Source: JAGWBJ01 sp964291465
GTDB lineage: Bacteria > Chloroflexota > Dehalococcoidia > Lucifugimonadales > JAGWBF01
Length of the DNA stretch: 64,000 nt
Direction: 5' to 3'
Assembly: GCA_964291465.2 (NCBI GenBank)
Contig: OZ219942.1
Location: 186,001 to 250,000, forward strand
Below the pieces are notes generated by a model that ran no database searches, had not been told where the DNA came from, and saw nothing but the letters and a program-made list of their open reading frames with translations. Made by a program: the position numbers and the translations under genes. Shown one piece after another: positions 23,344-32,038 of the stretch; position 1 is the first letter of the stretch, and every line of letters starts with the position of its first letter.

Positions 23344-25113
23344 CTAGCGCGAACCCTCCACCTGCACGGTGACGATGTCCACGTCGTGGTACTTCTGGTG
23401 GCGCACCGACGACGCGTAGTGGCGCAGCAAGCGGAAGGATATCTCCCGGCCGTCGGAGATGTCCGGAGTCCCTCCCAGGTACGCCAGCCGGTCCTCCAGG
23501 TTCTCCCCGCCGGAGGCCGACACGAACTCCAGCTCCGCCCCCCCGGCGTTGCGGCGCGTGGTCACTACCAGGCGCCGGCCCCTGTCCCCGTCCAGCTCTC
23601 CGGCCGCCTCCGGGGACAGGCTCGCCAGGGTCTCCTCCCCCACCAACAGCAGCCGCTGGGACGAGGCCCGGTCCCATCCGGCCCGGGATGCGAACTCGCC
23701 CAGGAACTCCCTCAGCTTGGGCAGGGCCTCCGAGTCCAGCGCGGCCTCCATGCGCCTGCGCCGGGGGGCTGTCAACTCCAGGAACACCATCATGATGACC
23801 GCGACCAGGGCGCCCGAGGTCATCCCGTTACCCAGCAGCACGCTCAGGAAGCCGTCTCCCAGCAGATCGGGGAAGATCCACTGGTTCTGGAGCCCCGAGC
23901 CGATCCAGAAGGCGAGCCCCGCGACGGCGGCCTTCCGGTGGTCCACGCCGTCCTGAATGATTATCTTCATCCCCTGCACGAAGAGCATCCCTATCAGGAC
24001 GGTGATGTAGGCGGCGGCCACAGGGGCGGGAATGGCGATGAGCAGGGCCGTGAACTTGGGCAGGAAGGCCACCACTATGAAGAGGACGCCGATGACGACC
24101 CCCACGCGTCGGGCGGCGATGCCGGTGACCTCGGCAAGGGAGATGCTGGAGGAGTAGGTGGTGTTGGGGAGGGTCCCGGCGATGCCCGAGAGCAGGTTGC
24201 CCACGCCGTCGGCGTTCAGGGCACCCTGCACCACCCGGAAGTCCGTCGCCCGGGGCCTGCGCCGGGACACCTGCTGGATCGCCACCCCGTCTCCGACCGT
24301 CTCGATGGCCCCCACCAGGGTGACCACCACGAAGGCCGGCAGCAGGGCCCAGAACTCGCTGCCCGGCGTCAGGTCGTATCCAGGCCAGGAGCCCACGGGC
24401 ACGCCGGCCCACGGCGCGTCGATTATCTGCTGAACGTCGTACAGCCCGAAGGGAGCGGCGACTATGCTGCCCACGGCTATGCCGATGATGGGGGACCACA
24501 GCCGCCATGCCGGGGGCCCTCGCAGCACGAGGGCGGCCACGGTGACCAAGGTGGCCCCGGCGGCCGCCGGGGCCGCGGCGGTGGGCGTGCCCTCGGGCCC
24601 GTCCGTCAGCGTACCGAACACTATGGGCATCACGGTGGCAGCTATCAGCATGATCACGGTGCCGGAGACGACGGGGGTGAATATCCGTCGCAGCAACGAA
24701 AGCCGGGCCGCCAGGAGGAACTGGAACAGCGAGGATATGACCACCAGGCTCGCCATGGTGGACGGGCCGCCCTTGACCAGCGCCGCGACGCAGACGGCGA
24801 TGAAGGCCCCCGAGGTGCCCATGATGAGCACGTGTCCCGCCCCCACCCGCCCGACCCGAACGGCCTGGAGAATGGTGGTGATGCCGCTGATAACCAGGGC
24901 CGCGAAGACGCCCCAGGACAGGTATGAGTCGGGCTGGTCAGCGATCCTGACCACAATGACCACGGTCAGGACGACCGGGGCCACGATGAGCATGGCGGCC
25001 TGGAAGCCTACGCCGAAGGCCAGCAGAGGCGCGGGATTCTCGTCCGGCTCGTAGCGGACGCTCTCGTTGTTGCGGGCCTCAGCCAAGGGACACGTCCGCT
25101 CCACGCACGGCAA
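23344..25113 (-). CDS. NCS2-type nucleobase permease with C-terminal degenerate ATPase-like domain
   Basis: A 589-aa protein. Residues about 28-440 form a 12-14-helix NCS2 (xanthine/uracil permease) core; ETVGDGVAIQQVSRRRPRATDF and the following NADGVGNLLSGIAGTLPNTTYSSS are typical of transmembrane helix 8-10 in this family. A soluble tail of about 145 residues follows the RRRRMEAALD segment. It has the look of an RsbW-like HATPase: LREFLGEFASRAGW, then an EE pair in LVGEETLASL, and a final strand VDIVTVQV; the N-box Asn is absent. The paralogue at 53729-55462 has the same two parts. TTG at 25113 is used; the real start may be a few codons downstream. Substrate may be a purine or ureide, but this is inference. 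Confidence 0.8.
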   Translation of the reverse strand: MPCVERTCPLAEARNNESVRYEPDENPAPLLAFGVGFQAAMLIVAPVVLTVVIVVRIADQPDSYLSWGVFAALVISGITTILQAVRVGRVGAGHVLIMGTSGAFIAVCVAALVKGGPSTMASLVVISSLFQFLLAARLSLLRRIFTPVVSGTVIMLIAATVMPIVFGTLTDGPEGTPTAAAPAAAGATLVTVAALVLRGPPAWRLWSPIIGIAVGSIVAAPFGLYDVQQIIDAPWAGVPVGSWPGYDLTPGSEFWALLPAFVVVTLVGAIETVGDGVAIQQVSRRRPRATDFRVVQGALNADGVGNLLSGIAGTLPNTTYSSSISLAEVTGIAARRVGVVIGVLFIVVAFLPKFTALLIAIPAPVAAAYITVLIGMLFVQGMKIIIQDGVDHRKAAVAGLAFWIGSGLQNQWIFPDLLGDGFLSVLLGNGMTSGALVAVIMMVFLELTAPRRRRMEAALDSEALPKLREFLGEFASRAGWDRASSQRLLLVGEETLASLSPEAAGELDGDRGRRLVVTTRRNAGGAELEFVSASGGENLEDRLAYLGGTPDISDGREISFRLLRHYASSVRHQKYHDVDIVTVQVEGSR

Positions 25114-25155
25114 CCATTACGCCGCCGCACTGAGAGTTGATAAGGGGACACCGAC

Positions 25156-25184
25156 TTTATACTAAAACCCATTGGGGTTGTCCA
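25156..25184 (-). promoter_or_regulatory. Promoter of the NCS2-fusion gene
   Basis: Minus strand TGGACA (25179-25184), 17 bp, TATAAA (25156-25161), giving a leader of about 35 nt. One mismatch in each box. The rest of the gap up to 25460 has a lone TATACT (25283-25288) that may serve the kinase gene on the plus strand, but with no matching -35 box. Confidence 0.6.
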
Positions 25185-25460
25185 GAGGGCCGGGCCACCT
25201 TCATCCCCCTCTCTCCGGGGGCGAGGGGGCTCCGGGGCCGTTCCCGCTTGGATTCGGATGTGCGCGGGATTAGCGGTGATGCTATACTGACTATACGGCA
25301 GCCTCCACCAGCCAGGGCCAGTGCCGCACCACCCCTGGAAGGGCCGATCACATTGCATCGTACAGGACTTGGGAGTGATTCTTAGGGCGTGGCATATGTC
25401 GACTCGGCGGCGATCTTGCCCCGGGCCCGTGCCGGGGCCTGACCCGGTTGGGGAGGGACC

Positions 25461-27845
25461 ATGAGCCGCCCCGACAACCTCCAACAGGAGATAGCGACCC
25501 TCCGGAACCGCCTGAGCGAGGCCAGCCTCCGCATCAACGAGACCCTCGACCTGGACACAGTGCTGCAGGACGCGCTGGACAGCGCCCGGTCGCTGACGGC
25601 CGCGCGCTATGGTGTGATCGTCCTCTTGGACGACAAGGGGCAGGTACAGGACTTCCTGGCCTCGGGGATGACCCCGGAGCAGGCCCGGGGGGTCCGGGAG
25701 ATGCCCGACGGGATGAGGTTCTTCCACTACCTGAACGCCCTCCCCGGCCCCCTGAGGCTCCGGGACTTACACAGCCACACCAGGGCTTTGGGCCTCCCCG
25801 AGTTCCGCCCGCCCATGCCGGTGAGCTCCACCCTCGCCTTCCTGGCGGCGCCCATCCGGCACCGAGGCCAGCACATGGGCGGGATCTACATGGGTGAGAA
25901 GGAGGACGGGAGGGAGTTCAGCCCCGAGGACGAGGAGACGATAGTGACCGTCGCCTCCCAGGCCGCCCTGGTCATCGCCAACGCCCGCCGACACCGGAAG
26001 GAGCAGCGGGCCAGGAAGGACCTTGAGGGGCTGATCGACATCTCGCCCGTGGGAGTGGTGGTGTTCGACGCCAGGACCGGGGATGTGACCTCCATCAACC
26101 GGGAGGCCAGGCGGATAGTCAAAGAGCTGCTGGCGCCCGAGGGCCAGGCGGAGCAGCTCCTGGAGGGGCTGACCTTCCGGCGGGCCGACGGGCGCGAGGT
26201 ATCCCTGACCGAGTCCCTCCTGCCCCAGGCCTTGGGCAGCGGCGAGACGGTGCGGGCGGAGGAGATCGTCCTACAGGTGCCCGACGGCGGGTCCGCCAAC
26301 ATCCTGGTCAACGCCACGCCCATCCACTCGGAGGAGGGCTGCGTCGAGTCGGTGATCGTCACCGTGCAGGACATGTCGCCCCTGGAGAGGCTGGAGCGGC
26401 TGAGGGCCGAGTTCCTGGGGGTGGTGAGCCACGAACTGCGGATTCCCCTCACCTCCATCAGGGGCTCGGCGGACACGCTGATGGAGACCTCGGCGGAGCT
26501 GGACCCCGCCGAGATGAACCAGTTCTTCAAGATCATACGAGAACAGGCCGACCACATGCAGCGCCTTATCGGCGACCTGCTGGACGTGGCGCGCATAGAG
26601 ATGGGCACCCTGTCCATGAACCCCGACCGCATCGACCTGGGAGGCGTCGTCAACGACGCCAGAAGCCGGTTCCTTTCGGGAGGCGGCGGGGACAGGCTGA
26701 GCATCGAGGTGCCCCCGGACCTGCCCCCGGTGATGGCTGACCGGCGGCGCATCGTCCAGCTGCTGGTGAACCTGCTGCTCAACGCCGCCAGGAACTCCGA
26801 GGAGTACTCGGCCATCCGGGTGACGGCCTCCCAGGAGGACCGGTTCGTTGCCGTCTCCGTATCCGACGAGGGCAGGGGCATATCGGCGGAGCGGCTGCCG
26901 CACCTGTTCCGGAAGTTCCCCCGCTCCGAGACCGATGAGCAGGGAAGCCACACGGGCCTCGGCCTGGCCATCTGCAAGGGGATAGTGGACGCCCACGGGG
27001 GCCGCATATGGGCCGAGAGCGAGGGCCCGGGACTTGGGGCTCGGTTCGCCTTCACCCTCCCTGCAGTGGTGGACATCGCGACGCCCGAGGCGGGGAACGG
27101 GTCCGACGACGACGCGCAGGTGCCCGCGGGCACCGGGCAGCGCATCCTGGCCGTGGACGACGACCCCCAGACCCTGCGGTACGTCCGGGATACCCTGGAC
27201 CGGGCGGGCTACGTCCCCATCATCACGGGCGACCCGGAGGAGGTGTACCGCCTGGTGAAGACCAACCGGCCCGACCTGGTCCTGCTGGACCTGATGCCGC
27301 CGGGGACCGACGGCATCACGCTGATGAAGGGGATCCTCGATATCTCCGACGTGCCGGTGGTATTCCTATCCGGCTACGGCCAGGACCAGATCATCGCCAG
27401 GGCCTTCGAGATGGGGGCGGCCGACTACGTGGTCAAGCCCTTCTCGCCGACGGAGCTGGTGGCGCGCGTCAAGGCGGCCCTGCGCAAGCCGCCAGGGCCG
27501 GACCGGTCGGAGCCCCTGGACCCCTACGTGCTGGGGGACTTGGCCATCGACTACGCCGAGCGCCAGGTGACGGTGGGGGAGGGGCCTGTGCACCTGACCG
27601 CCACCGAGTACCAGCTCCTCTTCGAGCTTTCGGTGAACGGTGGCCGGGTGCTGACGCACCACCAGCTCCTGCGACGGGTGTGGGGCCTGGGCAACTCGGG
27701 AGACGGCCGGCTGGTGCGCACCGTGGTGAAGCGGCTTAGGCGCAAGCTGGGGGACGACGCGAGGAGCCCCGCCTACGTCTTCACCGAGCCCCGGGTAGGC
27801 TACCGAATGCCCAAGCCACAGCCGCCCAAGGCGCCCGCCCAGTGA
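25461..27845 (+). CDS. One-piece two-component protein: GAF-PAS-histidine kinase-receiver-winged helix
   Basis: A 794-aa protein containing a whole signalling path. An N-terminal coiled segment leads to a GAF domain (about 28-178) and a PAS-like domain (about 188-308). The kinase has H324 in the H-box (VVSHELRIP), N441 in the N-box, DEGRGIS (469-475) and GLGLA (499-503). A receiver follows (about 561-680) with acidic residues D566-D568 and phospho-acceptor D610. Residues about 690-785 are an OmpR-type DNA-binding domain (LTATEYQLLFELSVNGG, VKRLRRKLGD, VGYRM). No membrane helix, so it senses a cytosolic cue and may regulate transcription directly. GGAGG stands before the ATG. It is the first gene of a run with hydantoinase B 25 bp downstream. 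Confidence 0.9.
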   Translation: MSRPDNLQQEIATLRNRLSEASLRINETLDLDTVLQDALDSARSLTAARYGVIVLLDDKGQVQDFLASGMTPEQARGVREMPDGMRFFHYLNALPGPLRLRDLHSHTRALGLPEFRPPMPVSSTLAFLAAPIRHRGQHMGGIYMGEKEDGREFSPEDEETIVTVASQAALVIANARRHRKEQRARKDLEGLIDISPVGVVVFDARTGDVTSINREARRIVKELLAPEGQAEQLLEGLTFRRADGREVSLTESLLPQALGSGETVRAEEIVLQVPDGGSANILVNATPIHSEEGCVESVIVTVQDMSPLERLERLRAEFLGVVSHELRIPLTSIRGSADTLMETSAELDPAEMNQFFKIIREQADHMQRLIGDLLDVARIEMGTLSMNPDRIDLGGVVNDARSRFLSGGGGDRLSIEVPPDLPPVMADRRRIVQLLVNLLLNAARNSEEYSAIRVTASQEDRFVAVSVSDEGRGISAERLPHLFRKFPRSETDEQGSHTGLGLAICKGIVDAHGGRIWAESEGPGLGARFAFTLPAVVDIATPEAGNGSDDDAQVPAGTGQRILAVDDDPQTLRYVRDTLDRAGYVPIITGDPEEVYRLVKTNRPDLVLLDLMPPGTDGITLMKGILDISDVPVVFLSGYGQDQIIARAFEMGAADYVVKPFSPTELVARVKAALRKPPGPDRSEPLDPYVLGDLAIDYAERQVTVGEGPVHLTATEYQLLFELSVNGGRVLTHHQLLRRVWGLGNSGDGRLVRTVVKRLRRKLGDDARSPAYVFTEPRVGYRMPKPQPPKAPAQ

Positions 27846-27870
27846 GGGCGTAGGGCCGCGGAGCCGGGAC

Positions 27871-29610
27871 ATGCCGCCACACGCCCTTCCCGACCGTGGC
27901 CCGGGAGACGCCCCACGGACCGACCCAGTGGTGGTGGAGGTCCTGGGCAGCGCGGTGCTCTCCGTCGCCGAGGAGATGGGCGAGGCGCTGATCCGGGCGG
28001 CCTACTCCTCCAACATCAAGGAGCGGAAGGACACCTCCGCCTGCATCTTCGACATCCAGGGACGCACGCTGGCCCAGGCGTCCCACATCCCCATGCACCT
28101 GGGCTCCTTCCTGGGGGTCGTTGAGTCGGTGCTGGAGCGGTTCCCGCGGGACACGATGGCCGACGGGGACATGTTCATCGGCAACGACCCGTACACCGCC
28201 GGGGGGACCCACCTGCCCGACCTGACGATAGTGGCCCCGGTGTTCCACGACGGCGAACTGGTAGCCTTCTTGGCCAACCTGGGGCACCACGCCGACTTCA
28301 TCGACCGGGGGGAGGGCCGCCACATCTTCCAGGAGGGCCTGCGCATCCCGCCCATGAAGATCATGGAGCGGGGCGAGGTGCGAGCGGAGGTCCTGGACAT
28401 CATCCTGACCAACTGCCAGGTACCCCACGACAGGCTGGGCGACCTGCGGGCCCAGTTCGCCGCCACCAGGCTCGGGGCCCGCAGGTTCGCGGAGCTGTGC
28501 GCCCGGTACGGCAGGGACCTCCTCTTCCAGGCCATCGAGGAGCTCCTCGACTATACGGAGCGGCGGACCCGGGCGGGCATCTCCCGGATCCCCGACGGCG
28601 TGTACGAGTTCGGCGACCTGTTCGACAGCGAGAAGCTGCCCGGGTCGCTGGAGATGCACGTTCGTATCCAGGTGTCGGGGGACGAGATGCACCTGGACTT
28701 CCGCAACAACCCGGCCCAGGTCCCGGCCAACCTGAACTTGCTGTGGCAGGGGCTGCTGGCGGCCGTGTACTACGCGGTGAAGAGCCTGGTGGACCCAACA
28801 CTGCCGCCCAACGCCGGGATGTACCGGGCCATCCAGGTGACGGCGACCCCCGGCTCCATCGTCAACTGCGTCTCCCCCGCCGCCGTGAGCTGGCGCACCC
28901 AGGTGGCGCAACGGGTGGTGGACCTGGTCCACGGCGCCCTGGCCCAGGCGGTGCCTGGAGGCGTGACGGCGGCCCACAACGGGGCCACGACGGGGATGGA
29001 GATATACGGCACCAACCCCTCCACCGGCGGTTACTACTTCCACTACGAGAGCCTGGGAGGCGGGTTCGGCGCCCGGGCCACCAAGGACGGCCTGGACGGG
29101 GTGCAGGTGCACGTCACCAACACGACTAACCTGCCCATCGAAGCACTGGAGATGGAGTTTCCCATCCTGGCCGACCGGCTGGAGCTAGTGGCCGACTCGG
29201 GAGGCCCCGGACGCTTCCGCGGCGGCATGGGATTCGAGCGGAGCTACAGGGTGGTGAGGGGCACCGCCGCCACGTCTCCGAGCATGACGAGGCGGCTCTC
29301 CCAGCCCTGGGGCCTCTTCGGGGGGCAGGGAGGCGCCCCCGCGAGGCTGGTGGTCCGGCACGTCGACGGCACCGAGGAGGACGTGACCCTGCGGTCGGAG
29401 CCCCTGCACCTGGAGGAGGGGGACTCGGTGGCGGTGTTCACGCCCGGGGCCGGGGGCTACGGGGACCCCCGGGAGCGGGACCGGGCACAGGTGGGGCAGG
29501 ACCTGAGAGAGGGGCGGATCAGCCGGAGGGCGGCCGTCGAGACCTACGGGCTGAGCGCCGACGAGGCCCGCCTGGCCCTGGGGGACGGGAAGGGGCCGGC
29601 GGCGGAGTAG
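27871..29610 (+). CDS. Hydantoinase B / oxoprolinase beta-type subunit
   Basis: A 579-aa HyuB-family protein. Landmarks are EEMGEALIRAAYSSNIKERKDTSAC near residues 36-60, GDMFIGNDPYTAGGTHLPDL near 100-120, a GHHADFID block, and FGGQGG near the C-terminus. HyuB works with HyuA in ATP-dependent opening of hydantoins, 5-oxoproline or similar rings, or as part of acetone carboxylase-like complexes. No hyuA adjoins it on either side, so the partner must be encoded elsewhere. The ATG at 27871 is 25 bp after the sensor-regulator stop. The Cys-rich gene starts 2 bp after its stop and is probably translationally coupled. Confidence 0.87.
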   Translation: MPPHALPDRGPGDAPRTDPVVVEVLGSAVLSVAEEMGEALIRAAYSSNIKERKDTSACIFDIQGRTLAQASHIPMHLGSFLGVVESVLERFPRDTMADGDMFIGNDPYTAGGTHLPDLTIVAPVFHDGELVAFLANLGHHADFIDRGEGRHIFQEGLRIPPMKIMERGEVRAEVLDIILTNCQVPHDRLGDLRAQFAATRLGARRFAELCARYGRDLLFQAIEELLDYTERRTRAGISRIPDGVYEFGDLFDSEKLPGSLEMHVRIQVSGDEMHLDFRNNPAQVPANLNLLWQGLLAAVYYAVKSLVDPTLPPNAGMYRAIQVTATPGSIVNCVSPAAVSWRTQVAQRVVDLVHGALAQAVPGGVTAAHNGATTGMEIYGTNPSTGGYYFHYESLGGGFGARATKDGLDGVQVHVTNTTNLPIEALEMEFPILADRLELVADSGGPGRFRGGMGFERSYRVVRGTAATSPSMTRRLSQPWGLFGGQGGAPARLVVRHVDGTEEDVTLRSEPLHLEEGDSVAVFTPGAGGYGDPRERDRAQVGQDLREGRISRRAAVETYGLSADEARLALGDGKGPAAE

Positions 29611-29612
29611 GG

Positions 29613-29849
29613 ATGGCCCTGTGTACCTGTGACGGGTGCGGCCTCTCCTCAGGGGATACCATCCTGGTGTCGGCCCGCTACCGTTTCTGCCCGGAGTGCC
29701 ACCCCGTCTGCTGCGTCTGCCGCCGCTCGTCGGGATGCGACGGGGAGAGGGAGAGGGACGACTGGCGGGTGAACGGGTTCCGGATCAACAACCGACAGTT
29801 CATCTGCGGCGGTTGCCGCTGGAAGCCGGCCGACCGGGCCGAGGGCTGA
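29613..29849 (+). CDS. Small cysteine-rich, probably zinc-binding protein
   Basis: A 78-aa protein with eleven cysteines in pairs: CTCDGC near the N-terminus, CPEC, CCVC, then two single Cys and a final CGGC. The spacing suggests two zinc-ribbon or treble-clef knuckles, with a basic, charged middle (GERERDDWRVNGFRINNRQF). Such mini-proteins can be accessory or maturation factors, or nucleic-acid binders. Its ATG is 2 bp after the hydantoinase B stop, so it is expected to be co-translated. No named family is recognised. A 15-G homopolymer follows 21 bp after its stop. Confidence 0.6.
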   Translation: MALCTCDGCGLSSGDTILVSARYRFCPECHPVCCVCRRSSGCDGERERDDWRVNGFRINNRQFICGGCRWKPADRAEG

Positions 29850-29870
29850 GCCCGGGCCCCGGCGGGCGCC

Positions 29871-29885
29871 GGGGGGGGGGGGGGG
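29871..29885. repeat. Run of 15 consecutive G
   Basis: An uninterrupted G15 tract, just after the Cys-rich gene. It can form a G-quadruplex and is prone to slippage. The length may also be a sequencing or assembly estimate. Confidence 0.9.
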
Positions 29886-29937
29886 CTGGGCGCGGGAGAC
29901 GCGCGGGAACGTGTCACGGCCAACGCCCCCCAAAGCC

Positions 29938-29963
29938 GAGGGCCCCGCCTGAGCGGGGCCCTC
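29938..29963. terminator. Strong hairpin between convergent genes
   Basis: Perfect 11-bp inverted repeat (GAGGGCCCCGC and its complement) around a CTGA loop, between the hydantoinase B operon and the convergent zinc-ribbon gene. On the minus strand it is followed by GGCTTT; there is no long U tract. It is probably a two-way terminator. Confidence 0.65.
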
Positions 29964-29999
29964 GAACTTGGTCTCCGTTGCTCTAGAAACCCAGGGGCT

Positions 30000-30305
30000 C
30001 TAGAAGCCTCGGGGGCTGGTGCCCCTCTGACGGCTGAAGCAGTCGCTGCAGTACACCGGCCTGTCGCCCCGAGGGCGGAATGGGACGGTGGTATCGATGC
30101 CACACTCGGCACAGACGACGGGATACATCTCCCGGGCACCGCCGTCACCGTAGCCGCGCTGGCTTCGACGCGCTTCCCGGCATGCGGGACAGCGCTTGGG
30201 CTCGTTGGTGTAGCCCTTGGCCGCGAAGAACTCCTGCTCACCGACGGTGAACGTGAAGTTAGCCCCGCAGTCGAAACAGGTCAGCGTCTTGTCGGATAAC
30301 GTCAC
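30000..30305 (-). CDS. CXXC-20-CXXC-type zinc-ribbon protein
   Basis: A 101-aa protein with two zinc knuckles: CFDC at 10-13 paired with CPAC at 39-42, and CAEC at 65-68 paired with CSDC at 86-89. Between them lie the family blocks FTFTVGEQEFFAAKGYTNEPKRC and VPFRPRGDRPVYC. These small proteins are common in Chloroflexota and anaerobes; the role is unknown, with a redox or RNA-related role suggested by analogy only. AAAGGAGG precedes the ATG. It has its own near-consensus promoter and a leader of about 80 nt, and ends at the shared hairpin, so it is probably a well-expressed single gene. Confidence 0.85.
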   Translation of the reverse strand: MTLSDKTLTCFDCGANFTFTVGEQEFFAAKGYTNEPKRCPACREARRSQRGYGDGGAREMYPVVCAECGIDTTVPFRPRGDRPVYCSDCFSRQRGTSPRGF

Positions 30306-30392
30306 TGGACAACCTCCTTTCCGTGTTCTTGTAGCTCAGTTGAGGTCATCCAGTGCCAAGTTGGTACGGTAACCTAACCTACGCCGGTACTT

Positions 30393-30420
30393 ATTATACA
30401 CCACGGCACCAGCGGGTCAA
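30393..30420 (-). promoter_or_regulatory. Near-consensus promoter of the zinc-ribbon gene
   Basis: Minus strand TTGACC (30415-30420), 16 bp, TATAAT (30393-30398). The transcript would begin near 30386 and have an 80-nt leader with a short CTCA...TGAG palindrome. The remaining DNA up to 30574 shows no gene. Confidence 0.7.
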
Positions 30421-30574
30421 TAGATGGACGGACGCACCGGGTCACGCAACGGTCATGCGCGCACAGCAAGGGCCTTGCACAACGCCGGGGGCGCCACCCG
30501 TCGATGCGGTCAAGTGCCGGCCCCGTGCCCTCGTGGCTTGGCATGCTCGTCGCAGGCCGCCGGGGATTCCTCGC

Positions 30575-31279
30575 CTACGGCTCGGAATGACATGTGGGAG
30601 GTACGGCGGGGGGGAGCAGGTCCCTGATCCAGGGCACCAGGTCGCGCATCACGGCGGCGTCGATCTCGTGGCGCATGGGGTACTCACGATAGTCGGGGGA
30701 GTACCCCTCGGCCTCCAGGAACTCCAGGGCTCTCCTCCCCTCCTCGACGGGGAGGATATCGTCGTGGGTGCCGTGGGAGATGAAGATGGCCTGGGTCCGG
30801 GGGGCCGGCAGGGCCTGCCGCAGCTCCTGGGGGTCGGGCATGACGGAGCTGAGGGCCGCCAGCCCCCGGAAGGTCTCCGGCCGGGGCAGACCGCACCTGT
30901 AGGTCATCCCCCCACCCTGGGAGAAGCCTCCGAGGAGCACCCTGCCCGGGGGCACGTTGTAGAGCTCCATCACCTCCTGGAAGAAGGCGTCCAGCATGTC
31001 CTTGGCCCTGACGGCGTCCTCGGCGGTGGCCTGGCCCCGGGGCGGCGTCCATCCGTAGCCGGTGATGCCCGGGCCTATGGAGAAGGGCAACGGCCCGTTG
31101 GGGCACGCGTACAGATATCCGGCCCGGCCGATGGCCGGGCAGAGGCCGACCAGGTCGTCCATGCTTGCACCGAAGCCGTGCAGGAGGACGACCAGGGGAT
31201 AGTCAAGCCCGGGGTCGTAGCCGTCGGGCTCGATCATCAGGTAGGCCAGGGTCTTGCCCTGGCAGCGCTTCGCCTGCAT
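30575..31279 (-). CDS. Alpha/beta-hydrolase, phospholipase/carboxylesterase (LYPLA-like) family
   Basis: A 234-aa serine esterase. Catalytic Ser120 is in LLGGFSQGGGM, the acid is Asp173 in HGTHDDILP and the His is His204 in YPMRHEID; the oxyanion region is VVLLHGFGAS near residues 30-39. Size and motif order match the LYPLA/YpfH carboxylesterase type, which cleaves acyl esters or thioesters. It starts at an ATG that overlaps the fabG stop by one base (TGATG), so translation is coupled. As the last gene of the lipid operon it may hydrolyse an acyl-ester product or act in turnover. Confidence 0.87.
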   Translation of the reverse strand: MQAKRCQGKTLAYLMIEPDGYDPGLDYPLVVLLHGFGASMDDLVGLCPAIGRAGYLYACPNGPLPFSIGPGITGYGWTPPRGQATAEDAVRAKDMLDAFFQEVMELYNVPPGRVLLGGFSQGGGMTYRCGLPRPETFRGLAALSSVMPDPQELRQALPAPRTQAIFISHGTHDDILPVEEGRRALEFLEAEGYSPDYREYPMRHEIDAAVMRDLVPWIRDLLPPAVPPTCHSEP

Positions 31280-32022
31280 CACACCGCCAGCCCGCCATCG
31301 ATGCCCAGGACCTGCCCTGTGATGTAGGACGCCCCGTCGCCGCAGAGGAACACGACCGCCTCCGCCACGTCCTCGGGAGCGCCGAAACGGGACATGGGTA
31401 TCCGGCCCAGGATCGCCTTGCGAACCTCCTCGGAAAGCTGCTCCACCATGGCAGTGGTGATGTAGCCCGGGGCCAGGGCGTTCACGGTTATGTTGCGGGA
31501 GGCGACCTCCCGGGCCATCGCCTTGGTGAAGCCTATGATCCCCGCCTTGGAGGCGGCATAGTTGGCCTGTCCCGGGTTCCCCGAGGTGCCGACCACCGAG
31601 GAGATGCTGACGATGCGGCCACGGCGCCGGCGCATCATGTGGGGAAGGACGCTCTTGGTGCACAGGAAAGAGCCCCGTAGGTTGACGCTGATCACCTCGT
31701 CCCACTCCCTGGGAGTCATCCGAAGCAGCAGCCTGTCCCGGGTGACGCCGGCGTTGTTGACGAGGATGTCTATGCCGTCCCAACGCTCCACGACCTGGGA
31801 CACCATTGCCTCCACGGCATCGGCATCGCAGACGTCGGCCGGGATGGAGACGGCCTCGCCTCCGGCGGCCCGTATGGCGTCGGCCGCCTGGGCAGCGGCC
31901 TCGGACCCGGTACGATAGTTGAGGACCACCCGCGCCCCCGCCGCACCCAGGCGCCGGGCGATGACCCTGCCGATCCCTCCGGATGCCCCGGTCACCAGGG
32001 CCACGCGGCCTTCGAGATTCAA
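31279..32022 (-). CDS. fabG: 3-oxoacyl-[acyl-carrier-protein] reductase
   Basis: A 247-aa classical short-chain dehydrogenase. TGASGGIG (11-18) binds NADPH, NNAG is at 89-92, the catalytic triad is Ser142, Tyr155, Lys159, and the C-terminal GQVLGIDGGLAV is typical of FabG. It reduces 3-oxoacyl-ACP in fatty-acid synthesis. The start is TTG at 32022, supported by CGGAGG six bases upstream. Directly upstream is plsX (16-bp gap). FabG of this quality could also act on other acyl-CoA substrates, for example in polyhydroxyalkanoate or beta-oxidation-like routes with the MaoC halves of the same operon. Confidence 0.93.
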   Translation of the reverse strand: MNLEGRVALVTGASGGIGRVIARRLGAAGARVVLNYRTGSEAAAQAADAIRAAGGEAVSIPADVCDADAVEAMVSQVVERWDGIDILVNNAGVTRDRLLLRMTPREWDEVISVNLRGSFLCTKSVLPHMMRRRRGRIVSISSVVGTSGNPGQANYAASKAGIIGFTKAMAREVASRNITVNALAPGYITTAMVEQLSEEVRKAILGRIPMSRFGAPEDVAEAVVFLCGDGASYITGQVLGIDGGLAV

Positions 32023-32038
32023 ACGCTACCTCCGGGAC

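Noticed and set aside
29613..29849. Reading the small Cys-rich gene as a ferredoxin
   Set aside because: The Cys spacing does not match CxxCxxCxxxCP; paired CxxC knuckles fit zinc better.
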